64,000 nucleotides of DNA from Ceratotherium simum simum (Eukaryota > Chordata > Mammalia > Perissodactyla > Rhinocerotidae): contig NW_004454156.1 of the NCBI RefSeq assembly GCF_000283155.1, positions 35,850,271 through 35,914,270 of the forward strand. The letters run 5' to 3'. The notes under the pieces were generated by a model. That model worked only from the letters and a program-made list of their open reading frames with translations, was not told the DNA's origin and did no database searches. Within the stretch, counting starts at the first letter, position 1, and every line of letters begins with the position of its first letter. The translations under genes were made by a program, and so were the position numbers. Of the stretch, positions 33,480 to 44,945 are shown piece after piece.

Positions 33480-33773
33480 TTTTATCTTTTTAATTATTTT
33501 ATTTTATTTATTTACTTTGTGAGGAAGATCAGCCCTGAGCTAACATCCATGCTAATCCTCCTCTTTTTTGCTGAGGAAAACCAACTCTGAGCTAACATCT
33601 ATTGCCAATCCTCCTCCTTTTCTTTCTTTTCCCCAAAGCCCCAGTAGATAGTTGTATGTCATAGTTGCACATCCTTCTAGTTGCTGTATGTGGGACGCGG
33701 CCTCAGCATGGCCGGGCCAGGGCCGCCAGTAGCGGAGAGCACGTCCTTAACCGCTAAGCCACGGGGCCGGCCC
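33480..33773 (-). repeat. ERE SINE, composite subtype with internal deletion
   Basis: Exact 16-bp target duplication AGTGCTGGATATTTTA (33464-33479 and 33774-33789). Between CAGCATGGCCGG and GCCGCCAGTAGCGG the stretch that normally carries the B box is missing, so the copy could not be transcribed by Pol III from its own promoter. Confidence 0.93.
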
Positions 33774-33789
33774 AGTGCTGGATATTTTA

Positions 33790-34085
33790 AATAGTCTTCT
33801 TCAACCTGATTTTTTGCTCAACTTTATATCTGTGAGATTAGCTCATGTTGTTACATGTAGTTCAAGTTATTCAGTTTCACTAGGGCTTCATAGTTTAGCG
33901 AGAATTGTATGTATAATTTATTTATCCCTTTTCCTGTTGATGGAAATTTAGTTTGTGTTCAGATTTTCACAACTACAAACAATCTTTCTATGTGCATTTG
34001 TGTACATACCATCTTGTGAATGCTTCTCTAATATTTGTGCCTGGAAGTGGTAGTGACATACTGGGTCAAAGGGTGCTTTTTTTGT
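33790..34085 (-). mobile_element. Old L1 3' fragment
   Basis: CCTGTTGATGGAAATTTAGT, TTGTGCCTGGAAGTGG and GACATACTGGGTCAAAG are the antisense L1M 3' region. Confidence 0.55.
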
Positions 34086-34400
34086 TCATAAATTTTCCCT
34101 ACAAGTGCTTTATCCATTTTTATGAACTCAAAAGATCACCTTTTGAGTGATGACTCCTAAATCTACAACTCCAATCTTGTCCTGTCTCCCACGCATCAGA
34201 CTTCTGTCTCCACCTGCCTACTAAATATTCTAAGTAGAAACTTGGATGTGCCACCACCATCGTACCCTTATCCTACTCAAGATAGAGCTCATTGTTTCCT
34301 CCCAAACTTTCTGCTTACAAAACACATGTGAGTGTCACAGTTATAAAAACCTTGGGCATACAAAACTATTCTTTACAAAAAATGAGCATCATCTATTTTA

Positions 34401-34667
34401 CACGCATGTGTCTTTTTTTCTTTTTTTTTTTTTTTGTGAGGAAGATCAGCCCTGAGCTAACATCTGATGCCAATTCTCCTCCTTTTTCCGTGGAAGACTG
34501 GCCCTGAGCTAACATCGTGCCCATCTTCCTCTACTTTACATGGGACGCTGCCAAAACATGGCTCGACAAGCAGCACATCGGCGCGCGCCCGGGATCCGAA
34601 CCGGCAAACCCCGGGCCACCGCAGCAGAGCTCGTGCACTTAACCACTTGCGCCACTGGGCTGGCCCC
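34401..34667 (-). repeat. ERE SINE with a short extra 3' sequence
   Basis: Exact 16-bp target duplication AGCATCATCTATTTTA (34385-34400 and 34668-34683). Between the left copy and the poly(T) lie 12 extra bases, CACGCATGTGTC, so the A tail does not abut the target site. Confidence 0.92.
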
Positions 34668-34827
34668 AGCATCATCTATTTTAAAATATATTTCTAATTC
34701 AGATCTGTTTTCCTCTTTTAAAAATCTATATACGCATATACACACATATACACAAATATGTAGATTTTAAAACCTCATCAATATGAAATAAATAGATAGG
34801 CTGGCCTTTCTGGCATTGCTCTAGAGC

Positions 34828-35308
34828 AAGGGTCAGCAAACTTTTTCTGTAGAGAGCCAGATAATAAATATTTCAGGCATTACTGGGCCGTGTGGTATTC
34901 TTCACAACTACTCATCTCTGCCATTGTAGTTTGAAAGCAGCCATAGACAATACATAAACAAACAGGTATGGCTGTATTCTTCTTCTTCTTTTTTTTGGTG
35001 AGGAAGATTGGCCCTGAGCTAACATCTGTTACCAATCTTCCTCTTTTTGCTTGAGGAAGATTGGCCCTGAGCTAACATCTGTGAGGATCTTCCTCTATTT
35101 TGTATGTGGGATGCCACCACAGCATGGCTTGATGAGCGGTGTGTAGGTCTGCAGCCGGGATCAGAACCTGTAAACCCTGGGCTGCCCAAGCAGAGTGTGC
35201 AAAGTTAACCACTACGCCACTGGCTGTGTTCTAATAACACTTTATTTGCAAAAACAAGCAGTGGGCCAGATTTGGCTCATGGGTCATAGTTTGCTGACCC
35301 TCTTCTAG
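34828..35308 (+). repeat. hAT-type MITE split by an ERE
   Basis: Inverted ends AGGGTCAGCAAACTTT (left) and AGTTTGCTGACCCT (right). Interior includes AAAGCAGCCATAGACAATAC and ACACTTTATTTGCAAAAAC, and the element is interrupted at 34981-35220. Confidence 0.8.
34981..35220 (-). repeat. ERE SINE, older subtype
   Basis: Antisense with TTTTGTATGTGGGATGCCA in place of the usual TTTATATGGGA, as in the older copy at 18297. Target duplication TGGCTGTATTCT / TGGCTGTGTTCT (34969-34980 and 35221-35232). Confidence 0.9.
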
Positions 35309-35722
35309 AAAATCAGTAATTGTCACTAAAAAATGTTTACTTGCTTCCTGGACCATTCTGCATAGAGTTGTGTATATGAGAAGCAGGTAGGTTGCAGTTG
35401 TGCACATTAACAGTCTAATTTGGTGAGCCTGCTCCTTGATTTTTGATTTGGGTATTGTATTTCAGACCACTCTTTGTTTTCTCTGCCTGTAATAACTTTG
35501 TATATATTGTATGTCTCTCCCACAGAGCACTCCCAATGGTCTCACATTCTACTTCAGTATCAGACCGTCTGGACAGTGACTACTTTCTATTCCTCCCCCA
35601 AAGTGATTTTTTGTTAAACCATGTAGCCTATATTTTAAGTCAGATCTTTCTTTGCAAATATTCCACCTATATTTAGCAAAAACTGGTCCAGAATCTTAAA
35701 TTTATTTATTTAATTAGCTATG

Positions 35723-35925
35723 CGATGGTGAGTTTTACCACTTACTAGTTGTGTGATTTTGGCAGATTATGTAATTTTTCTGAGTCTGAGTTTCCATTTG
35801 TAAAATGAGACTAATAATATTTACTGTATAAGGTTTCTGCTAGGATGAAATGAGCCAATGTATATAAAGGATCTCGTGGCCAGGCACATGGTATGTGCTT
35901 ACTAATAATGATGATGACTATAACA
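35723..35925 (+). repeat. MIR (left arm of an inverted pair)
   Basis: Sense MIR: CCACTTACTAGTTGTGTGAT, GAGTTTCCATTTGTAAAATG, GGATGAAATGAGCCAATG. Confidence 0.75.
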
Positions 35926-35927
35926 GC

Positions 35928-36135
35928 AAACATTCATGTTGCACTTCCTATGTGCTGCATTGTTCATGTGCCCTATGACTTCAATAAAGCTTACAACAAT
36001 CCTATACATAGGTATTATGATTATCCCAATTTTACAGGTGAGATACTGAGAGAAAAAGAGGTCACACATCTAGGAAGTGGCATAGTCTGGACTTAAAACC
36101 AGGCAGCCTGGCTCCAGAGTCCATGTTCTTACTCC
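35928..36135 (-). repeat. MIR (right arm of an inverted pair)
   Basis: Antisense MIR: GCACTTCCTATGTGCTGCAT, CCAATTTTACAGGTGAGAT, GGCAGCCTGGCTCCAGAGTC. Confidence 0.75.
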
Positions 36136-37610
36136 TTTATTTTTATTATTCTTATGTTGCCTTAATAAGAATAAAAGAGTAGGAGCAGGCTCTAATTTCT
36201 TGGCTATTGTTATGCTGCATTGTATATCTTTATTCTTTATCTTTGCCCACATACCAGATTATTTCCTTAAGACCTCTGTATATTTTCATTTATTATATGA
36301 AATCAAAGTATGGAAGGAGCCTTGTGGTATGGAAAGGACTTCAAGAATTTAACCCTATTTCAGTAATCCTACGAGAGGAGGGACTCCTCCACACCATTTG
36401 CTAAGTGCCTCTTATTTCACAGTTAAATAGTCTGGGAGTCCTTTCTGAAATGTCAGGAAGGAGATAAAGATAATTAAGCTGATCCTACCATCATGAATAT
36501 ATCTATGAAATGGCATATATGACTTGCTGTATAAAGAGAAAAGTATGGTGCACACGAACTATGTATTATCATGTTATCATCATCATGTAGGCTACGTCCT
36601 TCCCTCTAAACTGAACAAATAACGGGTCTAGGAAACATATGTTCTCTTGCTTCCTTTTTTTTGTGTGTGGCTCAGGACCTATTTAAGAACAATGATGCAG
36701 TGGTTGCCATGGTAAATACTTTTCATAAGAACTAAGTAATTGTTGGAAGCTTTTATAATTTACCATTATTTAGTTTCAGTGTGATTTGAATGTTCTCACT
36801 TTCTTCCTTCATTTAAACATTTATCTGCATCAGAATTTCTTTTTTAATTTACTTTGGAAGAGACATACCTCATTAAGGACTAAGATACAGTAATCATAGT
36901 GAAAATATATGCAGTTTTTCCCAAAGAAAATGGTCAACATGGTTTTATGCTTTTTGATCCACAGGACTTAAAGTATTTGACTCTGACCTCACGTTATAGG
37001 TTGTTTTAAACCAGGCAACAGATCTCAGTCTTCAATAGTTCAGGAAAAAAGGGCAATAGAGCCATTTTATCATGGAGGGAGTGTTTGTGAATGTTCACAT
37101 TATAAGTGTGTTCAGTAGCATAGTGATGGACTCATACCTTATTCAAACTCTAAAAGACCAAATTTGAATGCAGTTTTATAGCATAGATGAGTTCTGCAGC
37201 TGTGGTAACAGCATCTGTTGCCAGGTGTCCTGTGGCATACGTTTTTAATTGATAAACAGTAACCGAAGATACCAAGATAATGAAGTATCCCTAAACAGAA
37301 AAGGACTCTAACACAAAAATGACATCAAGAACTTGAGGATTGAGGAACAAGAGGGAGAGGATTTTTGTTGTAACCGTGTACTCATAAAAATAGTCAACCC
37401 GACAGAGCCAAAAATGTTCAGGTATATTTTAATCACAGGGTGAGAGACTTGCCATGTATTCGTCTAGGGCAACCTTGGCTTTTGTCCCTCAAAATCTAAA
37501 ACTTCTTATTTTCTAAGACGATATTGTGGAACATCTATTGTGGACTTGTTTGGTTTTGCTTTCTTTCCTAGCATGCATGATAATCCTGCCTATTAGTGAG
37601 TTACTTGCAC
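36136..37610. other. Intergenic, mostly non-repetitive
   Basis: No gene. Contains an RFX X-box-like palindrome GTTGCCATGGTAAA at 36703-36716. Otherwise nothing recognised. Confidence 0.5.
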
Positions 37611-37616
37611 ATGTAT

Positions 37617-37702
37617 TGCTCTCTCTTCTCTCTCCTTTCTCTTTTCTTCAGTCTCTCTTTCTCTCTCTCTCCCTCCCTTTCCTTCCTTCCCTTTCTTTCT
37701 TG
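37617..37702. repeat. Polypyrimidine (CT-rich) tract
   Basis: About 85 bases almost entirely C and T on the plus strand, with CTCTCTCT and CCTTCCTTCC runs. The 73-codon open frame across it is a composition artefact. Confidence 0.9.
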
Positions 37703-39805
37703 TTTCTAGACTATTCCAAAGAAATTAGTGACATGGTGATGGTATAGGTATGGGTGATGATTAGTGGGAAGATTAAAGAAAGGAGAAGGTGTATTTGAGG
37801 TCAAGTCATATGAAAATCTCTGAATTACTCATTCTAAAGTAATTTCTTTTTGCTTTCTCTTTTGTTGGTAATAAATGATATAACTTTCAATTCTGTGTGA
37901 CCATGTATTTGTTTCTGGGTGTTTCACATGGGTAATTTTTTATATCCCTAACTAGCTTCTGAGAAACAGGGATTATTTCCAAACAAAAAGCTCCTCTGTC
38001 TTGGACCCTGGCAACTCTCCCCTGAGGCCATCCAAAGTCCATTTTTTACAATTTGCCTCAAAACTCATCTTCTCCAGGAATCCTACTGCAATGTACCCCC
38101 TCCCACTGCAATCTCTTCTATTTTTATTTTTCAAATTTTAAATAAATTAAAAATACAGATAAGTATAAAGTACAAAGTTCTCTCACCTCCCAGAATTGAG
38201 AGTTGTTAGTATGTTGGCGTATTTGCTTTTTGTCTTTATGTGTATTTCTATGTATGTAGAAATGTACTTCCCAATACATTTGAAGTCCCTTTGATCCCCA
38301 CTGTCATCACATTCCCATCTCTGCCTCATCCCCTGCAATTATCAACCATGAACTTACTGTGAATCCTTTGAGGTCATTTTTCACTTTCTGCTATCTGCTA
38401 TTTCTTCATTCTGTATCATGAATGCTTTTCTTAATCTTTTCGTATGGAGCTCTTGGTGGTTGCTCTAGGACATTCAGTTTTCCCTGCTACATGGGGATGA
38501 GCCAGGTGGCAGCTGTGTCCTCCAGAAGGCCAGCCCTTGCTGCAGCTGGCCTCTGAATCCCCTCTAGCCACCAGATTTGGTGAGGAGTTTGCCCTTTCCT
38601 AAGTATGCTTGTCTTCTCCCCACCACAATTCTGCATCTTGGTCCTTGGTAACAGATTCATAGAAAAGCGCAAATAAATGCATGATGCTGCACCTAATGAC
38701 ATCTGGGCCCTGTTTTCTTGGGCTCTGTGGATAGAATTCCAACTTGGCTTCTGATTTTCTAACTGATCTAGTTTTCCTCTTGTTTGGCTGCTAGAAGCTG
38801 AAAACCAAATATACAGTCCACCTCTATTAACAGGAAAGATCCTCATGGCATGGCATTTGTGTATTAACCACGTCATGCCTTTATTTTCTAACCTTCATTT
38901 ACCATTAGTCTCACAATGTTCTTCATTTATACATTTTTATCCTGTATAGTTTATGAATGTCTCTAAGATGTTCCACATTTTTTTAAGTCAGGAGAATAAA
39001 AATCTAACAAACAATCTGCTCTAGTGGGTGGGAGTTTTCATTGTTTCTAATCCAGGAAAACTCAGCGAGCTGACAAGTAACAGAAAAAGAAAATTTATAA
39101 TTATGAGCATTAATTATTTCTTTTACCGAGGTACACATTAGGTGTGGTAGATATCTTCATTTGTTATTTTTCGATGAATACTTTGTGAATCTCCTTTGTC
39201 TAATAGTTAAATATATTTTGAATGCATTAAATGAAACTCTAATGAAATATGATTTGGAGTGATGGCTTGAGGGTATCTTTTCTTCAAAAAACAAAAATAA
39301 AATCTATATGCTGTCAGTTTAAATCTTTTCTTTCTTACTTTATTTGAAGGTAGAAATAATCAAGATTCTTTTCCTCAGGCACTTTGGGGATCTGGGGCCA
39401 ACCTTAAGTAGGTGGCATAGGCGACCAACTTGTATGCAAGTTGTATGCACAGCATACACCTGCCTCTCCTATATTTCCCCACCACCCTTTAATATTCTCT
39501 AAAGCACCAATGTCAGAGTTGTGTTCCTTTTGGTCTTTAGATTTTTTTTTTCTTTAGAAATCTTTTTAAAACGTGAATATCCTTTGGAAAGGTAAACCAT
39601 CTTAATGAGGATTTGTTTATAAGATAACTTTCCATGTTTGACATATGGCTGGGAACAAGAGTTTGACACAATAAGAGACAGGTAAGTTGGAAAGGATACT
39701 GGAAGGTTTGATAGCAGGAGAGGAAACTTGCTTGTAATTTTGTCTGGGATGAGCCCCTAGCATAGTTAAGAGTAGTCCTTTTTTATTTCCTCCAGAATTT
39801 TAAGA
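37703..39805. other. Intergenic, nothing recognised
   Basis: Possibly decayed LINE sequence near 38110-38290 (TAAGTATAAAGTACAAAG). No gene. The minus open frame at 38487-38876 has no known domain. Confidence 0.45.
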
Positions 39806-39810
39806 ACTGT

Positions 39811-39850
39811 CTTTCTTCTTTTTCTTCCTTCTTTCTTTCTTTCTTTCTTC
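39811..39850. repeat. (TTTC)n-like simple repeat
   Basis: CTTCTTTCTTTCTTTCTTTC-type pyrimidine tetranucleotide run. Confidence 0.85.
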
Positions 39851-40246
39851 TCAAAATATGAAGTTCAGAAGATTTCATTCTATAAAAAAGAATTATTATA
39901 AGAATTGACCAAAGAGGGGAAACTCACTTATACCACACAGGAAATTTCCTCTACAGGAAATTTTCAGTGAATTTTTCCTTCAATGAGTCTCTATACTAGA
40001 ATTTTTCCTTTCAGAAATTCTTTATTTAAATTGTCCCATGGAAAATCAAATTATACATCTCAAACTGTGGTTTCCCAAGACCATGAAGTTTCCTAAAATG
40101 AGACTAAGCATCAGTAGCAGCGGCACCAGCTTAAACAAATTCTTCTATAGAATTGTCAGCATTGCTGATAGGTTCAGGGGAAAATTTCTGCCAAATTTTG
40201 TAAGACAACAACCAAGTACAGCATGACCTTGATAGATTCTTTTCTT

Positions 40247-41821
40247 TTTTTTTCCCTTGCAACAAATATGTTCTTTTTTTCCCCAGTTTTATTGAGAAAT
40301 AATTGACATATCCCACCGCATAAGTTTAAGGTGTGCAGCACGATGGTTTGATTTACATATATTGTGAAGAGATTACCACAATAGGTTCAACTAATATCCA
40401 TCTTATCATATAGATACAATAAAAAAAAAAGAAAGAAAAAAAAAGAAAAAAGGAAAAAAATTTTCTCCTTGTGATGAGAACTCATAGTATTTACTCTCTT
40501 AGACAACATTCCTTTTTATCATGCAGTGGTGTTAGCTAGCTATAGTCATCATGTTGTATATTACATCTCTAGTACTTGTTTATCTTACAACTGGAAGTTG
40601 TACCTTTTGACCACCTTCCTCCAATTTCTCCTCCCCCAACCCTCCATCACTGGTAACCACAAATCTGATCTCTTTTTCTATGAGTTTATTTTTTTTTAGA
40701 TTCTACATATAAATGACATCATATAATATTTGTCTTTCTCTGGCCTGCCCGGTGGTGCAAGCAGTTAAGTGTGCACGCTCTGCTGTGGCGGCCTGGGGTT
40801 CGCAGGTTCGGATCCCGGGTGCGCACTGATGCACCGCTTGTCAAGCTATGCTGTGGTGGCGTCCCATATAAAGTAGAGGAAGATGGGCACGGATGTTAGC
40901 TCAGGGCCAATCTTCCTCAGCAAAAAAAAATTAAAAAAAAAGAGGAGGAATGGCATCGGATGTTAACTCAGGGCTGATGTTCCTCATAAAAAAATATATA
41001 TATATATTTGTCTTTCTCTGACTTATTTCATTTAGCATAATGCCTTCAAGTTCTATCCATGTTGTCATAAATGGTAAGATTTCCTCATTTTTTTATGGCT
41101 GAGTAATATTCCATTGCATATATATACTGCAACTTCTTTATCCATTCATCCGTTGATGGGCACTTAGGTTGTTTCCATGTCTCGGCTATTGTAAATAATA
41201 CTGCTATGAACACAGGGGTGCAGATATATTTTTGAGTTAGTGTTTTCATTTCCTTTGGATATATTCCCAGAAGTGGAATTGCTGGATCATATGGTAGTTC
41301 TATTTTTAATTGTTTGAGGATCCTTTATACTGTTTTCCATAGTGGCTGTACCAATTTAGAATCCCATCAACAGTGCACGATGGTTCTCTTTTATCCATAT
41401 CCATGCCAGCATTTGTTATCTCTTGTCTGTTTTGATGGTGGCCATTCTAACCAGCATGAGGTGATATCTCATTGCGGTTTTAATTTGCATTTCCCTAATG
41501 ACTAGTGGTGTTGAGCATCTTTTCATGTACCTGTTGGCCTTTTGTATATCTTCTTTGGAGAAATGTCTATGCGTCTATGCAGGTCCTTTGCCCATTTTTT
41601 AATTGGGTTATTTGGGTTTTTTTTTCTATTGAGTTGTATGAGTTCATATATTTTGCATATTAACCTCTTATCAGATACATGGTTTGCAAATATTTTTTCT
41701 CATTCCACAGGTTGTCTTTTCACTTTGTTGATGGTTTCTTTTGCTGTGCAAAATCTTTTGCGTTTGATGTAGTCCCACCTGTTTATGTTTGACTTTGTTG
41801 CTTGTGCTTTAGGTGTCATAT
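40247..41821 (-). mobile_element. 5'-truncated L1 with intact TSD and short 3' transduction
   Basis: The exact 16-bp duplication GATAGATTCTTTTCTT flanks it (40231-40246 and 41822-41837). From the right the minus strand holds only the end of ORF2, then the 3' UTR to CCCCAGTTTTATTGAG read in plus. Next come an A tail (40274-40280), 20 bases of other sequence (40254-40273) and a second A tail. An ERE (40742-41002) later inserted into it. Confidence 0.88.
40742..41002 (+). repeat. ERE SINE inside the L1
   Basis: Head GGCCTGCCCGGTGGTGCAAG, B box GGTTCGGATCC, two A-rich stretches and a final AT repeat. Target duplication ATATTTGTCTTTCTCT (about 40726-40741 and 41003-41018). Being nested, it is younger than the L1. 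Confidence 0.93.
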
Positions 41822-41837
41822 CGATAGATTCTTTTCT

Positions 41838-42725
41838 TATTTTAGCAAAACCACATTCTACTTTGACAAAGGTCAAACTCAGAGCAAGTGTATACCTTTT
41901 TCTTCATTGGTCTTTTATGAACTTGTTACTTGATATAAGATACAGCAAGGACAAAAGGGGAATTTGCTTTATTTAGACACTTTACAATTTCATCTCAAAG
42001 TACCTAATTCTCTGGGCCAATCTTTTATGAATTTATTGCTTTTTTTCCAGCTGAAAGATGGTAAATCTTATTATTTTGAAAAATTTTTGACTACTCTGAG
42101 ATTTAATTTAAAAAATTAAATTAAAAAATTAAAAACATTAAAAAAATTAAAAAAAATTTTCTTTGCATAGTTGCAGACCTGTGCTTCCTTCCCAGGCTTC
42201 TAGAAAACCTATGTATTTCTGGTTCCACCTGCTTCCTGTCCTCTACCATGCCTCACCTTTTCTATCAAACAGTATCTTTCCTGGAAGAGTAGAATTTCTG
42301 ATGTATTTATTGCCTCAGCGTTATTGGTCACAAAAATGGGCCAGATCTTGCCAAGCAAAAGCCTTAAAAACAATTTTTTTATAGTACAAGTTAGACATCA
42401 CTTTCAAAGATCCACGCAGACGTCCGGGCAGTGAAGATGTAGGATGAAAGAGTGGGAGTTGGCCAGATTAAACCACCTTCACCTGAGTCTTCAGGAAAGT
42501 GGTGGCAATGTATGGGACGTCTCGGGAGACATTTATCCTAGGAATATGGTGACCTCATTTTAAAAACACAGCCTAAAGTTGTATCAAAACTCAGCACTCA
42601 ATCAAGCTTAAAAACACTCCATAATAACAGAATGAAATTTATGGAGCCCACTTTCCCAAACTCCAGCAAGTAAAACCTCCATTGTTGCCAAGTAAAGCAG
42701 CAAGGTGTAAGAAGTGGAAAAAAAA
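41838..42725. other. Intergenic, AT-rich low complexity in part
   Basis: An AATTAAA-type low-complexity stretch lies at about 42100-42160. Otherwise nothing recognised. Confidence 0.5.
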
Positions 42726-42729
42726 GCCC

Positions 42730-42890
42730 ACACTGGGAGGCAGGAGACTTGCGCTGCCCTCTAGCCAAGATGAATTGTCTAATGTGACCCCAGGCCTGTC
42801 ATTTAAACTCTTTGCTTTAGTTGTCTCATCTTGGCAGACTGAAGGCAAAAGGCTGGGCCAGATGACCTTTATTAAAAGCCCTTACTGAAA
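42730..42890 (+). repeat. MIR-like fragment
   Basis: GGGAGGCAGGAGACTTGCGC, CTAATGTGACCCCAGGCC and TCATTTAAACTCTTTGC follow the order of a sense MIR. Confidence 0.5.
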
Positions 42891-43214
42891 AAATAATCAT
42901 GCTTATTGTAACAAAACAGAGTAAAGCAAGAAATTGAAAATTGCAGAAAAGGGTAATGAAGAATACAGAGGTAACCCACATAACCTATAATCCCACCTGC
43001 CTTGATAGATTAGTTAATGTTAACATAATAAACTATTTACTTTTATTCCTTTTTTTTTTTTGCATAACTGAAATCATTGATATATACAGTTATGTGTATA
43101 TATGGTGCTTTTTGAAAAGTAGTGGGTCCAAAGTGTGTTGTCTGTCACAAAAGAAGGCTGAGACAAATGGAAAAGCAGACCATGTTCTTGGCTAGGAAGA
43201 CCTAAGGGCATAAA

Positions 43215-44060
43215 GATGTTAGCCCTAATTGCTGATTAGGGATCAGCAATATCCATCAAAATTACAAATGGGTATATATTTGGACCCAGCATTCTACTTT
43301 TTTGTGTGTGTGTGTGAGGAAGATCAGCGCTGAGCTAACATCCGATGCCAATCCCCCCCGCCTTTTTTTTTTGCTGAGGAGGATTGGCCCTGAGCTAACA
43401 TCCGTACCCATCTTCCTCTACTTTATATGAGATGCTGCCACAGCATGGCTTGACAAGCAGTGCATCAGTGCATGCCCAGGATCCGAACTTGTGAACCCTG
43501 GGCCGCCGAAGTGGAGCACGTGCACTTAACCGCTGCGCCACCGGGCTGGCCCCCCAGCATTCTACTTTTAATAATGATTTCTAGAGATACTATCTAAGAA
43601 ATATTATTCATTGCAGCATTCTTTTGTAATAGCAAAAAATTGGAAGCAACACAATGTCAGTGAATACAGGCCTTGTTAAATAATTTATGGCATAGCTACA
43701 CTTTGGAATACTATACAGCTATTAAAAAGAATAAGTTCTTTTCGTATTGATTTAGAAAGACCTTCAAGATATACTAAATGAAAAAATCTAGTTGCTGGAA
43801 AAATGTATATAGTATTTTATTATTTGTATAAAAAATGTAAGACAAAGAATATACATTGTCTTTCACCAGGAACAATCCTCTAGAAGGCTAAACAACAAAC
43901 GACTAATACTGATGACCTGTGGTGGTGTTAGGAATGGGAACCAAGTGCATCTGAGACAGAGTGGGAGTGAGAATTTCTTTTTATTTTTATACTTTTTTGA
44001 TGTTTGGACAATGTAAATGTATTATCTATTAACATTAAATGAAAATAGAAATAAAAATGT
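43215..44060 (+). mobile_element. Old L1 3' region split by an ERE
   Basis: TTTGGACCCAGCATTCTACT, then after the ERE CATTGCAGCATTCTTTTGTA, TTGGAATACTATACAGCTAT and a 3' UTR-like part. Non-coding. Confidence 0.75.
43302..43554 (-). repeat. ERE SINE, full length
   Basis: Antisense tail with a GT run (GTGTGTGTGTGAGGAAGATC), head at right. Exact 15-bp target duplication CAGCATTCTACTTTT (43287-43301 and 43555-43569). Confidence 0.95.
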
Positions 44061-44405
44061 GCTGCCTTTTTCTTACTAAGATGATACTCTTGATTCACCA
44101 TGAGTAGGACTATCATTTTCAGTTTAATTTAACAGTGACACATCTGCATTGAACCATGATACCACATTTCTTCAATTCTAAGATGCATTTTTTCCCATAT
44201 ATTAAAATTTCTGAAATGAGTAATCTCCCCCCTCCTATTGCATATAAATATACCATACTTCATTTTGCTATTTGGCTCTTATTGGACAGTTAGGTTGTTG
44301 CCAGCTTTTTCTTTCATTTTTTTCCCATGAATAATTGTCTCACACTGTTTATTGAATCATTAAAAAGTGTTTCATTTTGTTTTGACAATTAGAAACAATG
44401 CTGCA

Positions 44406-44713
44406 GGGCCGGCCCCGTGGCTTAGCGGTTAAGTGCACGTGCTCCGCTACTGGTGGCCCGGGTTCGGATCCCAGGCGTGCACCAACGCACCACTTCTCTG
44501 GCCATGCTGAGGCCGCGTCCCACATACAGCAACTAGAAGGATGTGCAACTATGACATACAACTATCCACTGGGGCTTTGGGGAAAAAAAGGAGGAGGATT
44601 GGCAATAGATGTTAGCTCAGAGCCAGTCTTCCTCAGCAAAAAGAGGAGGATTAGCCTGGATGTTAGCTCAGGACTGATCTTCCTCACAAAAAAAAAAAAA
44701 AAAGAAAGAAAAA
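44406..44713 (+). repeat. ERE SINE, long composite subtype
   Basis: Sense copy: short-subtype body (CATACAGCAACTAGAAGGAT to GGGGCTTTGGGG) joined to the tail blocks of the other subtype (GGCAATAGATGTTAGCTCAG, CTGGATGTTAGCTCAGG). Exact target duplication GAAACAATGCTGCA (44392-44405 and 44714-44727). Confidence 0.95.
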
Positions 44714-44744
44714 GAAACAATGCTGCAATGCTGCAGTATAGTGC

Positions 44745-44945
44745 TGGCACTTAAAAATGTGGGCCCTAGAATCACATGACCTGGGTTTGGATCCTGGCCT
44801 TAGTACCTCCAGGCTGAGTAATCTAAGCAAAAATTTAGCCCAACTCACCTTATTTGTGAGACAAGGATTATAACATCACTTATTTCACCTGGTTTAGCGC
44901 CATACTTGGCACATGGCATAAGCATTCAGTAAATACTATTCTTTT
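44745..44945 (+). repeat. MIR fragment
   Basis: CTAGAATCACATGACCTGGG, TTTGGATCCTGGCCTTAGTA and CATGGCATAAGCATTCAGTA in MIR order. Confidence 0.7.

Noticed and set aside
38487..38876. Minus-strand 129-codon open frame
   Set aside because: No conserved motif; the composition looks like translated noncoding DNA.
42753..42767. CTCF-like site GCTGCCCTCTAGCCA
   Set aside because: Matches only about 11 of 14 core positions and lies in a MIR-like fragment. Too weak to claim.
44406..44490. tRNA gene candidate (A and B box present)
   Set aside because: The tRNA-like boxes belong to ERE SINE heads, here and in every other ERE. No foldable cloverleaf with anticodon arm independent of a SINE.
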